From positions 1-64,000 of the forward strand of contig NZ_JANINI010000009.1 in the NCBI RefSeq assembly GCF_024580145.1: a DNA stretch of 64,000 nt. The letters are read 5' to 3'. The notes beneath the pieces are model-generated. The model had not been told where the DNA came from. It did no database searches and saw only the letters and a program-made list of their open reading frames with translations. The DNA is from Methyloversatilis sp. XJ19-49 (GTDB lineage: Bacteria > Pseudomonadota > Gammaproteobacteria > Burkholderiales > Rhodocyclaceae). Within the stretch, counting starts at the first letter, position 1, and the number at the start of each line of letters is the position of its first letter. A program made the translations under genes and the position numbers. This document shows positions 9,893 through 19,669 of this stretch, piece after piece.

Positions 9893-12800
9893 TCATCGCG
9901 AGCCGGACAGTGCCAGCCTGACTTTGCGCGCCAGTTCGGCGCGCCGGTACGGCTTGTTCAGCAGGTGTACGCCCTTGTCGAGTCGCCCCTGATGCACGAT
10001 CGCGTTTTCGGTGTAGCCCGAGGTATACAGCACCTTGAGCTGCGGTCGCACACCGTGCGCCGCTTCGACGAGCTGCGGACCGTTCATGCCGCCCGGCATG
10101 ATGACATCGGTAAACAACAGGTCGATGTGCGACCGGCCACGGATGATCTGCAATGCATCCGGTCCGTTGGTCGCTTCGATCACCGTGTAGCCGAGGCCGA
10201 GCAGCACATTTCTCGCATGCTGACGGACCAGTTCGTCGTCTTCGACCAGCAGCACGGTTTCGTCGCCGCCATGGGCATCGCGGTCGGCACCGGCGTCGGG
10301 CGACCTATCCTCCGACCATTCGTCCGACAGGTCGGCGCGCGGCAGGTACATCTTGACCGTGGTGCCCTGGCCGACCTCCGAGTAAACCTTCACGTGGCCG
10401 CGTGACTGCTTGACGAAACCGAACACCATGCTGAGCCCCAGTCCGGTGCCCTTGCCCTTTTCCTTGGTGGTGAAGAAGGGTTCGAACACGCGTGCAAGGT
10501 GGTCCGGCGCAATGCCGGTGCCGGTGTCCGACACGGCGACCAGCACATACTGACCCGGCGACAGGTCAGGATAGGGGGTGCCGTGCGTGTCATCGAGCCA
10601 GGCGTTGGTCGTTTCCATCGTGAGCCGCCCGCCGCCCTTCATGGCATCACGCGCATTGATGCACAGGTTGAGTACGGCGCCTTCGAGCTGCGACGGGTCG
10701 ACCAGCGCGCGCCACAGTCCGGAGCCGTGGCGGTATTCGATTTCGATGTTTTCGCCCAGCGTGCGGCGCAGCATGTCGTGCATGCCGAGCAGCACGCCAT
10801 GGGTATCCACCGATCTGGGTTCCAGCGCCTGCCGGCGCGAAAAGGCGAGCAGTCGATGCGTGAGATCGGCGCCGCGCTGGGCGGCCGTACGGGTCATTTC
10901 TGCCAGCATGCGCAGGCGATCGTTATCGGCCAGCTTTTCCATCAGCAGTTCGGAATTGCCGAGGATGACGGTCAGCAGATTGTTGAAGTCATGCGCCACG
11001 CCACCGGTCAGCTGACCGACGGCTTCGAGCCGCTGCGCCTGTTCGAGCTGCGCTTCCACGGCAAGGCGGTGCGTGATGTCGGTGTTGATCGCCAGTATCG
11101 ATTTGGGTTTGCCGTCGGCATCGGCCAGCAGCGTCCAATGGCCTTCCACCGTCAGCAAACTGCCATCCTTGCGACGCTGTGTGATTTCGCCCGTCCATTC
11201 GCCGGTGGCGATGACCTGCTGCGTGGCGATCCGGAAAGCCGTGTCGTCGAGATAGAACAGATCGCTCACCCGCTGCCCGATCGCTTCGTGAGCCGGCCAG
11301 CCGTACAGGCGCTCGGCACTCTTGTTCCAGTACAGCACCCGATGATCGATGCTGCGTACGATGATCGCGTCCTGCGCCTTGTCGAGCAGTGACGCCTGTT
11401 CGCGAATGCGCGCATCGGCGTGCTGCCGGTCCAGTTCTGCGGCGGCACGTGTCGAAAAGATCCGCAGCGTCGAGGTCACGAAATCGGTGTCCTCGAGGCG
11501 GTGATCAAACAGCACGAACAGACAGCCGATCACCCTTCCTTCGCAATCGACCAGCTGACGACCGATACAGGTTTCCACGCCAGGGGCGATCAGCGATTCG
11601 GCCATGCCTGGAAGCGCCGAGATTCCGCTGTGGGTCACCGACAGTTCATCGTCAAGAAGGGCTTCGCAAGGCGTCTGGCGGATGTCGTATTCGGCCGCCG
11701 GCATGGCCTGTCCGTCACGCACGCCGGCGATGATGCGTACGCTCGGTGGATCACCGGGTTGCAGGACTGCCATGAAGCCCGCGTCGGCGCCGAGCGCCTC
11801 CGTCATGTTGCGCACGAGCTGCTCGAAGAACTCGTTGCCGGAGCTGGCCGACACGGCGGCGGCTACCTTCAGCACCGCCGACTGCAGGCGACGGCGTTCA
11901 TCCTGCACGCGGATGCTGCAGATGCCGAATGCAAGGTCATTGGCCAGCCCCTGCAGCAGCGCCACTTCTTCGTCGGAAATCAGCCTCACTTCGTCGGCGT
12001 AAAGCGAAAGTACGCCGAACGTCCGCCGCTCGTTCTTCAGCGGCAGCCATACGCCACCCTTGTAGCCGCGTGCCGCAGCCGCAGCCGCCCACGTGCGGAA
12101 GCTTTCGTCACGGCTCAGGTCATTGCTGAAGATGGCCTCGCCGCCGCGAATCACGCGACCGGCCGGCCCCTTGCCATCGATGCGGTTTTCATCCCATGAC
12201 AGATGAATGCTGTTCAGGTAACCATCCGTCCAGCCCGCGTGGCATTGCACGCTGACCGGCTTTTCCGGGCTATCCACTGCATAGCCGACCCAGGCCATCC
12301 GATAGCCAGCGCCGTCGACCGCGATGTTGCAGATTTCGTATAACAGGTCTTTTTCGTTCTGGACGCGGATCAGCGCTTCGCTGCAGCGGCTGCGCAGATG
12401 CAAGGCACGCGTGCGCTGCATCAGCAGTCGCTCGTAACGGTCGCGTTCGGTGATGTCGTGCATCGCCACCACGGCGCCGAGTTTTCGCCCGGACACCGTT
12501 GCGATGGCCTGTCCGTTGCACTGGACCAGCCGTGGCGGGCGGCCGACCGGTGCGATCACCATGGCCGCGTCCTTGACGATTTCGCCACGCAGCGCGCGGA
12601 ACAGCGGAATGTCTGCCGTGGCAAGCGGTGTCACGCCATCGGCCGCGAACAGGTTGTAGCGCGTCCCCCACTCTTCCGGCGGGAGCGCCTCGTGCGGCAG
12701 GCCGTGCAGATCGCGGGTCACCCGGTTGAACACTGACAGCGTGCCATGTTCGTCGCAGGCAACGATGCCTTCCGACAGGCTTTCGAGCAGCGCATCGAGA

Positions 12801-14059
12801 AATTCACGTTCGTGCTCGCGCTCCTGTTCAATCTGCTTGCGCTGGGTGATGTCGCGGAAATAGACCGTCAAGCCGTCCTCCGACGGATAGGCATGGACTT
12901 CGAACCAGATGCCCATCGGCGCGTAGAAGCTGTCGAATTCCACCGTCACGTTGTGCGCGATGGCACGCCGGTAAGCGTCGCCGATCTCCGAAGTTTCGCT
13001 GCCGGGAAATTCGTCCCACAGCCGCTTGCCGACGACGGCGTTCGTGTCGCGCGCCAGCAGGCGACCTGCTTCGCGGTTCATGTAGGTGAAGCGCCAGTCT
13101 TCATCGAGCGCGAACACGCCGTCCGTCATGCTTTCCAGCGTGGCCGACAGTCGGCTGGCCAGCCGCCTCGTCTCTTCGGTAGCACGCTTGCGCGCGGATA
13201 TGTCCTGGAATGCGCCGTGCACCTGAGCCACGCGACCCTGCTGGTCAAGGCCGGCACTTCCGATGGAACGCACCCAGACCCGCTGCCCGCGGGCCGTGAT
13301 GATCTGCAGTTCCTCGTCGAATGGCCGACCCTGTTCAAGGCAGGCATCGAAGGCATCCGTGATGAGCGAGCGCCACTCCGGCGCATAGAAATCCAGCGCC
13401 TGGCCGACCGTGAACCGGGTACCACGCGGCACTTCGTGGATGGCATACACCTCGTCCGAACAATTCAGCTGCTGCGTCGCAATGTCGAACGCCCAGGTGC
13501 CGATTCCGGCCATCCGCTGCGTGGCCTGAAGCTGGTCGGCGAGGCGCTGTCGCTGCGCCTCGATCTGTTTGCTCTGCTGCTGAAGCTCGACGTGCGCCAT
13601 GATCTGGGCCGCCAGCGTCTCCAGCGCCTCGAGTGCCTCCGGCGAAAGAGTGCGCGGCCGGGTGTCCATCACGGCCAGCGTTCCGACCGCAAAGCCAGTG
13701 AGCGTGCGCAGCGGTACGCCGGCGTACATGCGGACATGTGGATCGCCGCGCACCAGCGGGTGGTCTGAAAAACCGGCCGACTGATCGATGTCGGAAACCA
13801 TGAACGAACTGCCGGTGGCTATCGTGCGCTCGCAGAAGGCGGTTGCGCCGGGAAGCTCGCGCAGTCCGGGAAGTCCGACTGTCGATTTGAACCACTGGCG
13901 CGATGCGTCGGTGAAGCTCGTGAATGCGATCGGCGTGCCGCATACCTGGGCAGCGAGCCGGGTCAGCCGGTCTATCTGTGAGTCCGGAGGGGTGTCGAGC
14001 ACTGCGCAGGCTTTCAGTGCATCAAGCCGGCGGCATTCTGCATGATCGGTCTGGCTCAT
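9893..14059 (-). CDS. Large multi-sensor hybrid histidine kinase (GAF-PAS-PAS-PAS-GAF-GAF-PAS-HisKA-HATPase-REC)
   Basis: The protein has 1388 aa and no transmembrane helix, so it is a cytoplasmic sensor. Approximate domain order: GAF 10-160; PAS 185-290; PAS 300-410; PAS 425-545; GAF 575-715; GAF 735-885; PAS 900-1010; HisKA with His1023 in GGVAHDFNNLL; HATPase about 1125-1240 with DTGTGIAPDH and GKGTGLGLSM; C-terminal REC about 1268-1385 with Asp1318 in FTDVIMPG. The REC domain lacks an Hpt partner in this gene, so phosphate may pass back or on to the REC-EAL protein encoded next. Seven consecutive sensory modules imply integration of several intracellular signals. The ATG at 14059 begins the first GAF domain at the usual distance. 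Confidence 0.93.
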   Translation of the reverse strand: MSQTDHAECRRLDALKACAVLDTPPDSQIDRLTRLAAQVCGTPIAFTSFTDASRQWFKSTVGLPGLRELPGATAFCERTIATGSSFMVSDIDQSAGFSDHPLVRGDPHVRMYAGVPLRTLTGFAVGTLAVMDTRPRTLSPEALEALETLAAQIMAHVELQQQSKQIEAQRQRLADQLQATQRMAGIGTWAFDIATQQLNCSDEVYAIHEVPRGTRFTVGQALDFYAPEWRSLITDAFDACLEQGRPFDEELQIITARGQRVWVRSIGSAGLDQQGRVAQVHGAFQDISARKRATEETRRLASRLSATLESMTDGVFALDEDWRFTYMNREAGRLLARDTNAVVGKRLWDEFPGSETSEIGDAYRRAIAHNVTVEFDSFYAPMGIWFEVHAYPSEDGLTVYFRDITQRKQIEQEREHEREFLDALLESLSEGIVACDEHGTLSVFNRVTRDLHGLPHEALPPEEWGTRYNLFAADGVTPLATADIPLFRALRGEIVKDAAMVIAPVGRPPRLVQCNGQAIATVSGRKLGAVVAMHDITERDRYERLLMQRTRALHLRSRCSEALIRVQNEKDLLYEICNIAVDGAGYRMAWVGYAVDSPEKPVSVQCHAGWTDGYLNSIHLSWDENRIDGKGPAGRVIRGGEAIFSNDLSRDESFRTWAAAAAARGYKGGVWLPLKNERRTFGVLSLYADEVRLISDEEVALLQGLANDLAFGICSIRVQDERRRLQSAVLKVAAAVSASSGNEFFEQLVRNMTEALGADAGFMAVLQPGDPPSVRIIAGVRDGQAMPAAEYDIRQTPCEALLDDELSVTHSGISALPGMAESLIAPGVETCIGRQLVDCEGRVIGCLFVLFDHRLEDTDFVTSTLRIFSTRAAAELDRQHADARIREQASLLDKAQDAIIVRSIDHRVLYWNKSAERLYGWPAHEAIGQRVSDLFYLDDTAFRIATQQVIATGEWTGEITQRRKDGSLLTVEGHWTLLADADGKPKSILAINTDITHRLAVEAQLEQAQRLEAVGQLTGGVAHDFNNLLTVILGNSELLMEKLADNDRLRMLAEMTRTAAQRGADLTHRLLAFSRRQALEPRSVDTHGVLLGMHDMLRRTLGENIEIEYRHGSGLWRALVDPSQLEGAVLNLCINARDAMKGGGRLTMETTNAWLDDTHGTPYPDLSPGQYVLVAVSDTGTGIAPDHLARVFEPFFTTKEKGKGTGLGLSMVFGFVKQSRGHVKVYSEVGQGTTVKMYLPRADLSDEWSEDRSPDAGADRDAHGGDETVLLVEDDELVRQHARNVLLGLGYTVIEATNGPDALQIIRGRSHIDLLFTDVIMPGGMNGPQLVEAAHGVRPQLKVLYTSGYTENAIVHQGRLDKGVHLLNKPYRRAELARKVRLALSGSR

Positions 14060-14201
14060 GGCGCTTCCGTGAATGAATATCGACAGATCCCGCGCCCCGG
14101 AATGGAGGGAACGCGCCCCTCGCTTACGCCTAATCTACCTTGAATCGGCCCACTGGCTTCGTGATTTGGCTACGCTCTGCGGCCTGCCATCGCCAGCGGG
14201 G

Positions 14202-14891
14202 TCATACGCGCGCACCAAACAACGCGCTGCCGACCCGCACGATGGTCGCGCCTTCTGCGATGGCGGCTTCCAGATCCTGCGACATGCCCATCGACAAGGT
14301 GTCGAGACCATGTCCTGCTGCATTCAGTTCTTCGAGCACCTGCCGTAAATGGGCAAAACGTTGACGCTGGAGAACGACATCGTCGCTCGGTTCGGGAATG
14401 GCCATCAGGCCGCGCAGCTTCAGCCGGGGCAGTCGCGCGACCGCGTCGGCGAGCGCGCCCACGTCGGCTGGCGCCACGCCGCTTTTCGACGCCTCGCCGC
14501 TGACGTTCACCTGTATGCATACGCAGAGCGGCGGTTTTTCAGGCGGTCGCTGTTCGGACAGGCGCTGCGCGATCTTCTCGCGGTCGATGGCGTGCACCCA
14601 GTCGAACCAGGTCGCCACCGGCCGCGTCTTGTTGCTCTGGATCGGCCCGATGAAGTGCCATTCGAGTGCATGGCCCGCGGCGGTCAGCCGTTCCGCCTTG
14701 TCGCAGCCTTCCTGCACGTAGTTTTCGCCGAACGCATGCTGACCTGCCGCCGCGGCGGCCAGGATGTCCGAATCCGGTTTGGTCTTGCTGACCGCAAGCA
14801 GCGAAATGCTCGCCGGATCGCGACCGCAGGCGTGAGCCGCGGCCGCAATGCGGTGCCGAACTGCTTGCAGGTTGTCTGAAATGTTCATCAT
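14202..14891 (-). CDS. yggS: YggS-family pyridoxal 5'-phosphate homeostasis protein
   Basis: The protein has 229 aa and a single alanine-racemase-like TIM barrel. The PLP lysine lies in LLAVSKTKP near residue 36. Other family segments are FGENYVQEG, WHFIGPIQSNKT, VCIQVNVSGEASKSG and LSMGMSQDLEAAI. These proteins bind PLP and keep vitamin B6 and amino-acid pools balanced without a proven catalytic reaction. Two adjacent in-frame ATG codons (14891 and 14888) can both serve an AGGG box. It is divergent from pilT, the common YggS/pilT arrangement in proteobacteria. Confidence 0.95.
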   Translation of the reverse strand: MMNISDNLQAVRHRIAAAAHACGRDPASISLLAVSKTKPDSDILAAAAAGQHAFGENYVQEGCDKAERLTAAGHALEWHFIGPIQSNKTRPVATWFDWVHAIDREKIAQRLSEQRPPEKPPLCVCIQVNVSGEASKSGVAPADVGALADAVARLPRLKLRGLMAIPEPSDDVVLQRQRFAHLRQVLEELNAAGHGLDTLSMGMSQDLEAAIAEGATIVRVGSALFGARV

Positions 14892-14977
14892 AATGCCCTG
14901 AATTTCATCGATTTATCTCTGGCCGGAAAGCACCTCTTCGTGCTGCCCGGCGCGTCGCAACAGCTCCGAGGTTACGC

Positions 14978-16021
14978 ATGGACATCACCGAACTGCTCGC
15001 GTTTTCCGTCAAGAACAAGGCGTCCGACCTGCACCTGTCGGCCGGCCTGCCACCGATGATCCGCGTGCACGGCGACGTGCGACGCATCAATCTGCCGCCG
15101 ATGGAGCACAAGGATGTGCACGGCATGATCTACGACATCATGAACGACACCCAGCGCAAGGTGTACGAAGAGCACCTCGAGTGCGACTTCTCGTTCGCAG
15201 TGCCCAATCTGGCGCGTTTCCGGGTCAATGCCTTTGTTCAGAACCGCGGCGCCGGCGCGGTGTTCCGGACCATTCCGTCCAAGGTGCTGACGCTGGAAGA
15301 ATTGAACGCACCCAAGATATTCAAGGAGATCGCCAACACGCCGCGCGGCATCGTGCTGGTGACCGGACCGACGGGTTCCGGCAAGTCCACGACGCTGGCG
15401 GCCATGGTCGATTACGTCAACGAAAACGACTACGGCCACATCCTGACGGTGGAGGATCCGATCGAGTTCGTGCATGAATCGAAGCGCTGCCTGATCAATC
15501 AGCGCGAAGTCGGGCCGCATACGCTCAGTTTCGCCAACGCGCTGCGTTCGGCGCTGCGGGAGGATCCGGACGTGATCCTGGTGGGCGAAATGCGCGATCT
15601 GGAAACCATCCGGCTGGCGCTGACCGCTGCCGAAACCGGTCACCTGGTGTTCGGCACCCTGCACACCTCGAGCGCCGCCAAGACGATTGACCGTATCGTT
15701 GACGTGTTTCCGGCCGAAGAGAAGGAAATGGTGCGGGCCATGCTGTCGGAGTCGCTGCGCGCCGTCATTTCGCAGACGCTGCTGAAGACCAAGGATGGCG
15801 CCAGCCGCGTTGCGGCGCACGAAATCATGGTCGGCACGCCGGCCATCCGCAACCTCATCCGCGAGAACAAGATCGCCCAGATGTATTCGGCGATCCAGAC
15901 CGGCCACAACGTGGGCATGCAGACGCTGGACCAGAACCTGACCGACCTGGTGCGCCGCAATGTGATATCGAACGCCGAAGCGCGCACCCGCGCACAGAAC
16001 AAGGACGCCTTCGCCGGGTGA
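14978..16021 (+). CDS. pilT: Type IV pilus retraction ATPase PilT
   Basis: PilT is the hexameric inner-membrane-associated motor that depolymerises type IV pili for twitching motility. The 347 aa match the family length. The N-terminal segment ELLAFSVKNKASDLHLSAG is typical. Walker A GPTGSGKST is near residue 130, Walker B ILVGEMRDLETI near 205, and the HIS box TGHLVFGTLHT and the AIRNLIRE motif follow. Preceded by GAGGTTACGC at the ATG. pilU follows after 80 nt in the same direction. No pilin or other pilus genes are in the window. Confidence 0.97.
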   Translation: MDITELLAFSVKNKASDLHLSAGLPPMIRVHGDVRRINLPPMEHKDVHGMIYDIMNDTQRKVYEEHLECDFSFAVPNLARFRVNAFVQNRGAGAVFRTIPSKVLTLEELNAPKIFKEIANTPRGIVLVTGPTGSGKSTTLAAMVDYVNENDYGHILTVEDPIEFVHESKRCLINQREVGPHTLSFANALRSALREDPDVILVGEMRDLETIRLALTAAETGHLVFGTLHTSSAAKTIDRIVDVFPAEEKEMVRAMLSESLRAVISQTLLKTKDGASRVAAHEIMVGTPAIRNLIRENKIAQMYSAIQTGHNVGMQTLDQNLTDLVRRNVISNAEARTRAQNKDAFAG

Positions 16022-16101
16022 CCGGCGTCGGCCGGACGTGCAGCCGGCTACACTGGACACGTCGGCAGCATCAATCGCGTCAATCGCAGCGGAGAGCGTA
16101 G

Positions 16102-17235
16102 ATGGAAAGAGATCAGGCACTGAAATTCATGTACGACCTGCTGCGCCTGATGGCGACCAAACGCGGGTCGGACCTGTTTGTGACCGCAGGATTTCCGCCG
16201 GCCATCAAGGTGGACGGCCGCATCATTCCGCAGTCCAACCAGTCGCTGACGCCGCAGCACACGGCCGAACTGGCGCGCGCCATCATGAATGACCGGCAGG
16301 CGGCCGAATTCGAATCCACGAAGGAATGCAATTTCGCGATCTCGCCGGCCGGCATCGGCCGCTTCCGCGTCAATGCCTTCGTGCAGCAGGGCAAGATCGG
16401 CTGCGTGCTGCGCACCATCAACGCCAAGATTCCGACGCTCGACGAACTGGGACTGCCGACCGTGCTGAAGGACGTGGCGATGGCCAAGCGCGGCCTGACC
16501 ATCTTCGTCGGCGGCACCGGTACCGGCAAGACCACGTCGCTGGCGGCGCTGGTCGACTGGCGCAACACCAACAGCTACGGTCACATCATCACGATCGAAG
16601 ACCCGATCGAATATGTGCACGAACACAAGAACTGCGTCGTGACGCAACGCGAGGTCGGGCTGGACACCGCCGACTGGGAAATCGCGCTGAAAAATACGCT
16701 GCGCCAGGCGCCCGACGTCATCCTGATGGGTGAAATCCGCGATCGCGAAACGATGGAGCACGCGATCCAGTTCGCCGAAACGGGCCACCTGTGTCTGGCC
16801 ACGCTGCACGCCAACAGCGCCAATCAGGCGATCGACCGCATCATCAACTTCTTCCCCGAGAACAAGCGCGAGCAGTTGCTGATGGATCTGTCGCTGAATC
16901 TGCGCGCGATGATTTCGCAGCGTCTGGTGCCGATGAAGGAAGGCAAGGGGCGCGCGGCCGCGATCGAGGTTATGCTGAACTCGCCGCTGATCGCCGATCA
17001 CATCTTCAAGGGCAATGTGGGCGAGATCAAGGACGTGATGAAGCGCTCGCGCGAGATCGGCATGCAGACCTTCGACCAGGCGCTGTTCGACCTGTATGAA
17101 GCCGGTCGCATCAATTACGAAGACGCGCTGCGCAACGCCGACTCGGTCAACGACCTGCGGCTGCAGATCAAGCTCAACAGCAAGGAAGCGCAGGACCGCA
17201 ACCTGAATGTGACGTCAGGGCTGGATCTGGTCTGA
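16102..17235 (+). CDS. pilU: PilT-like ATPase PilU
   Basis: PilU is the accessory retraction ATPase that works with PilT. The 377-aa protein starts MERDQALKFMYDLLRLM and keeps SDLFVTAGFPPAIK, Walker A GGTGTGKTTS (near residue 137), Walker B ILMGEIRDRETM and the HIS box TGHLCLATLHANS. The longer C-terminal tail after EDALRNADSVNDLRLQIK is typical of PilU and separates it from PilT. It lies 80 nt downstream of pilT and converges on dgkA. Confidence 0.95.
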   Translation: MERDQALKFMYDLLRLMATKRGSDLFVTAGFPPAIKVDGRIIPQSNQSLTPQHTAELARAIMNDRQAAEFESTKECNFAISPAGIGRFRVNAFVQQGKIGCVLRTINAKIPTLDELGLPTVLKDVAMAKRGLTIFVGGTGTGKTTSLAALVDWRNTNSYGHIITIEDPIEYVHEHKNCVVTQREVGLDTADWEIALKNTLRQAPDVILMGEIRDRETMEHAIQFAETGHLCLATLHANSANQAIDRIINFFPENKREQLLMDLSLNLRAMISQRLVPMKEGKGRAAAIEVMLNSPLIADHIFKGNVGEIKDVMKRSREIGMQTFDQALFDLYEAGRINYEDALRNADSVNDLRLQIKLNSKEAQDRNLNVTSGLDLV

Positions 17236-17279
17236 GCCGGCGCCCGTCGAGGCGTTCGCGCCGCCAGCGCCCGTGATCT

Positions 17280-17657
17280 TCAGATCCGCTGCACCAGTAT
17301 CAGTCCCCACACCAGACCCAGGTTCAGCAGCGTCAGCATCACCGCCGCCGAGCCGATGTCCTTGGCGCGCTTGGCGAGACGGTGGTTTTCGAGCGAGATG
17401 CGATCGACGGTCGCTTCGATCGCCGAATTCAGCAGTTCCACGATCAGCACCAGCAGCACCGCAAAAGCCATCAGCGAGCGCTCGATGCCGGTATTGCCCA
17501 GCCAGATCGCCAGCGGAATCAGCACCATGGCGGCGATCACCTCCTGCCGGAAGGCGTCTTCGTGGCGGAACGCTGCACCCAGCCCTTCGGCGGAGTAACG
17601 CGTGGCATTGAGCAGCCGGCGCAGGCCGGTCTTGCCCTTGAACGGACTTTCTTCCAT
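17280..17657 (-). CDS. dgkA: Diacylglycerol kinase
   Basis: DgkA is a small homotrimeric inner-membrane kinase that recycles diacylglycerol to phosphatidic acid. The 125-aa protein begins MEESPFKGKTGLRRLLNATRY, followed by an amphipathic helix and three transmembrane helices. The conserved catalytic segment ELLNSAIEATVDR and the downstream AKDIGSAAV are both present. The ATG at 17657 gives the family-typical N-terminus. It is the last gene of the long minus-strand run and its stop faces pilU. Confidence 0.96.
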   Translation of the reverse strand: MEESPFKGKTGLRRLLNATRYSAEGLGAAFRHEDAFRQEVIAAMVLIPLAIWLGNTGIERSLMAFAVLLVLIVELLNSAIEATVDRISLENHRLAKRAKDIGSAAVMLTLLNLGLVWGLILVQRI

Positions 17658-17686
17658 CTGCGGTGACCGGGTGGTTGGGTAGTCGC

Positions 17687-18190
17687 CTACCTCAGCGCAG
17701 CCAGTGCGGCGTCGTAGTCGGGTTCCTGCTTGATTTCCGGCACCAGCTCGGCATGCAGTACCCCGTTGTTCGGGTCGAGCACGATGACGGCGCGGGCGGT
17801 CAGCCCGGCCAGCGGTCCATCGAGTATCTCCACACCGTAGTTCGCCATGAACTCGCGACCGCGCAGCGTCGACAACGACACCACGTTGGACAATCCCTCG
17901 GTTTCGCAGAAGCGCTTCATCGCGAACGGCAGATCGGCCGAAATGACCAGCACGACGGTATTGTTCATCTGCCCGGCCTGCTCGTTGAAGCGGCGAGTCG
18001 ATGCCTGGCAGACCGGCGTATCGAGGCTGGGTACGATGTTGAGCACCTTGCGCCGGCTGCCGAAACTGGCCAGCGCAACGTCGGCCAGATCGGTTCCGAC
18101 CAGCGTGAACGACGGTGCCCGCGACCCCCGCACGGGGAAATGTCCGGCGAGATGGATGGGCGTGCCTGCCAGCAATACGGTCTGGGTCAT
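17687..18190 (-). CDS. tpx: Thiol peroxidase (atypical 2-Cys peroxiredoxin)
   Basis: Tpx reduces hydrogen peroxide and alkyl hydroperoxides, with reducing power from thioredoxin. The 167-aa length is normal. The peroxidatic cysteine lies in [17 protein letters not shown] (about residue 61) and the resolving cysteine in [10 protein letters not shown] (about residue 95). The N-terminal [15 protein letters not shown] and the C-terminal YDAALAALR are family-typical. It sits 30 nt upstream of dgkA and about 50 nt after the DUF3426 gene, so it may be part of the same transcript or have its own promoter. Confidence 0.96.
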   Translation of the reverse strand: MTQTVLLAGTPIHLAGHFPVRGSRAPSFTLVGTDLADVALASFGSRRKVLNIVPSLDTPVCQASTRRFNEQAGQMNNTVVLVISADLPFAMKRFCETEGLSNVVSLSTLRGREFMANYGVEILDGPLAGLTARAVIVLDPNNGVLHAELVPEIKQEPDYDAALAALR

Positions 18191-18238
18191 CGCAGTGTCC
18201 TCGGTGTCGGTGTAGGGGCCGGCGCTGACGCGCCGGGG

Positions 18239-19669
18239 TCAGGGATAGAAGGCGTACAGGCGGTAGCCGCTGGCACCGGATTCCGCCGGGTCGACCAGCA
18301 CGCCGACCGTCTGTTCCGAAGCCGGAGCGAAACCCTTCGCGCGGGCGTCCGGAGGCAGAAATTCCGACGGCGTCAGCACGCGCCGCACGACGGCGCGGTC
18401 GCCGGTATCGGTCAGCGTCAGTTCGAGATGCGGCCATTCCTGCTCGAATGCGGCGGTGTTGCGCAACAACGCCGACAAGCGCAACAGCGGCTCGCGACCA
18501 GGTTCCGGCGTCAGTTCCGACGCCTCAATGCTGACCTTGTCCGGTTCGCGCGGCGCCGGCACGCTGCAGCCGATGCGCGCGCACGCCTGCTCGAACAAGG
18601 GCTTGAGCGCGGGCTGGGCAACCGCAAGCTCGGTGCGGAAGTGATAGGCCAGCTGGCTCGTTGCGACCAGCGCGAGCAGCAGGCAGCCGGCGGTCCAGAG
18701 CAAGGTCTGAAGTCCGCTGCGCGTTGCCGGCTCTTCGTCGCCGTACAGTTCGCGCCGGATGCGCTGCATGGCCGGGTCGCGCACCGGTTCGAGCGCCGGC
18801 GGCGGATCGAGCAGCGGGTCACGCGCGGGCGCAGGGGGTGGGGCAGACACCTCGACGGTTGTGTAGCCGCTGGGACCGGGTTCGGGGGCGGTTCCGTCGA
18901 TGGCGTCGTCTGGCGAGGGGGCCGCAGGGCCTGCAGGCCCCTCAAGGGTTGCCGCGACCAGCGCGTCCTCGGCCGGCAAACTGTGCGAAGGCGGCGCATC
19001 CGCCGAATCCGCCGATGGGCCCGGTTCGTCCGCAGGGTCGGGTTGGGGCCCGGCCGCAGCGTCCAGTTCGAAAATGTCGAGCGGCTGCGTGACGTCCGGG
19101 TCGAGTTCGTGCGTGGCAGCCGGTTCGGGAAATGTGACGGCCGACGGTTCGGACGGCGAGGGCATGCCCCAGTAGTCGGTGGTGCGCGCGACCAGCGCGT
19201 CCATGCTGCCACCCGCTTCGGGCATTGGCTGGCCGGTCGGCTCCGTGAGGTGCGCCGGGTCGGTGAGCAGGTCGGCCGTGACGGCAGACGGTTCGGTGCT
19301 CACCCGGACTTCGGGCGCATCGACCACATTCAGCGTGGCATGGCTTTCTTCGCGCGGTGCAGGCGGGCGGTCAGTCTCGTCAGTCGCTGCAACTGCGAAG
19401 ATGCGTGAATAATCGCTGATAGGCGCGTCGTCGACTACAGGGGTCTTGTCCGCAACGAACGTGGCCGACGCCGGCGACAACGGTGGGGTCTCCGGCGTGA
19501 TCCCGGTGGCGACCGGCCCGGCCGCACGCAGGGTGGCGATGTCGACCATCGCGTCCAGTGCATCGAATACGGCATGGCAGCGGCCACAGCGCACGCGGCC
19601 TTCGCGTGCCCGGATCTGCACCGTATCGACGCGGAAGACGGTGGCGCAGGCCGGGCAGCGGGACAGCAT
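18239..19669 (-). CDS. Zinc-ribbon, single-pass membrane protein of the DUF3426 family
   Basis: The protein has 476 aa. An N-terminal MJ0042-type zinc finger (residues 1-35) has CPAC and CGRC pairs. A long acidic, Pro/Ser/Thr-rich, probably disordered region covers about 45-310, a single transmembrane helix lies near 325-345 (LLALVATSQLAYHF) and a C-terminal DUF3426 domain follows (about 355-476). Such proteins are often found next to prmA in betaproteobacteria; the function is unknown. Its ATG overlaps the prmA stop by one base (TGATG), which implies translational coupling. Confidence 0.85.
   Translation of the reverse strand: MLSRCPACATVFRVDTVQIRAREGRVRCGRCHAVFDALDAMVDIATLRAAGPVATGITPETPPLSPASATFVADKTPVVDDAPISDYSRIFAVAATDETDRPPAPREESHATLNVVDAPEVRVSTEPSAVTADLLTDPAHLTEPTGQPMPEAGGSMDALVARTTDYWGMPSPSEPSAVTFPEPAATHELDPDVTQPLDIFELDAAAGPQPDPADEPGPSADSADAPPSHSLPAEDALVAATLEGPAGPAAPSPDDAIDGTAPEPGPSGYTTVEVSAPPPAPARDPLLDPPPALEPVRDPAMQRIRRELYGDEEPATRSGLQTLLWTAGCLLLALVATSQLAYHFRTELAVAQPALKPLFEQACARIGCSVPAPREPDKVSIEASELTPEPGREPLLRLSALLRNTAAFEQEWPHLELTLTDTGDRAVVRRVLTPSEFLPPDARAKGFAPASEQTVGVLVDPAESGASGYRLYAFYP

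Noticed and set aside
14892-14977. A sigma-54 promoter in front of pilT
   Set aside because: A TGGCCGG stretch is present, but the required GG-N10-GC spacing to a TTGC-like -12 box is not.
17663-19408. A 581-codon plus-strand frame opposite tpx and the DUF3426 gene
   Set aside because: Composition (Arg, Gly, His rich) and the lack of any motif mark it as a shadow of the minus-strand genes.
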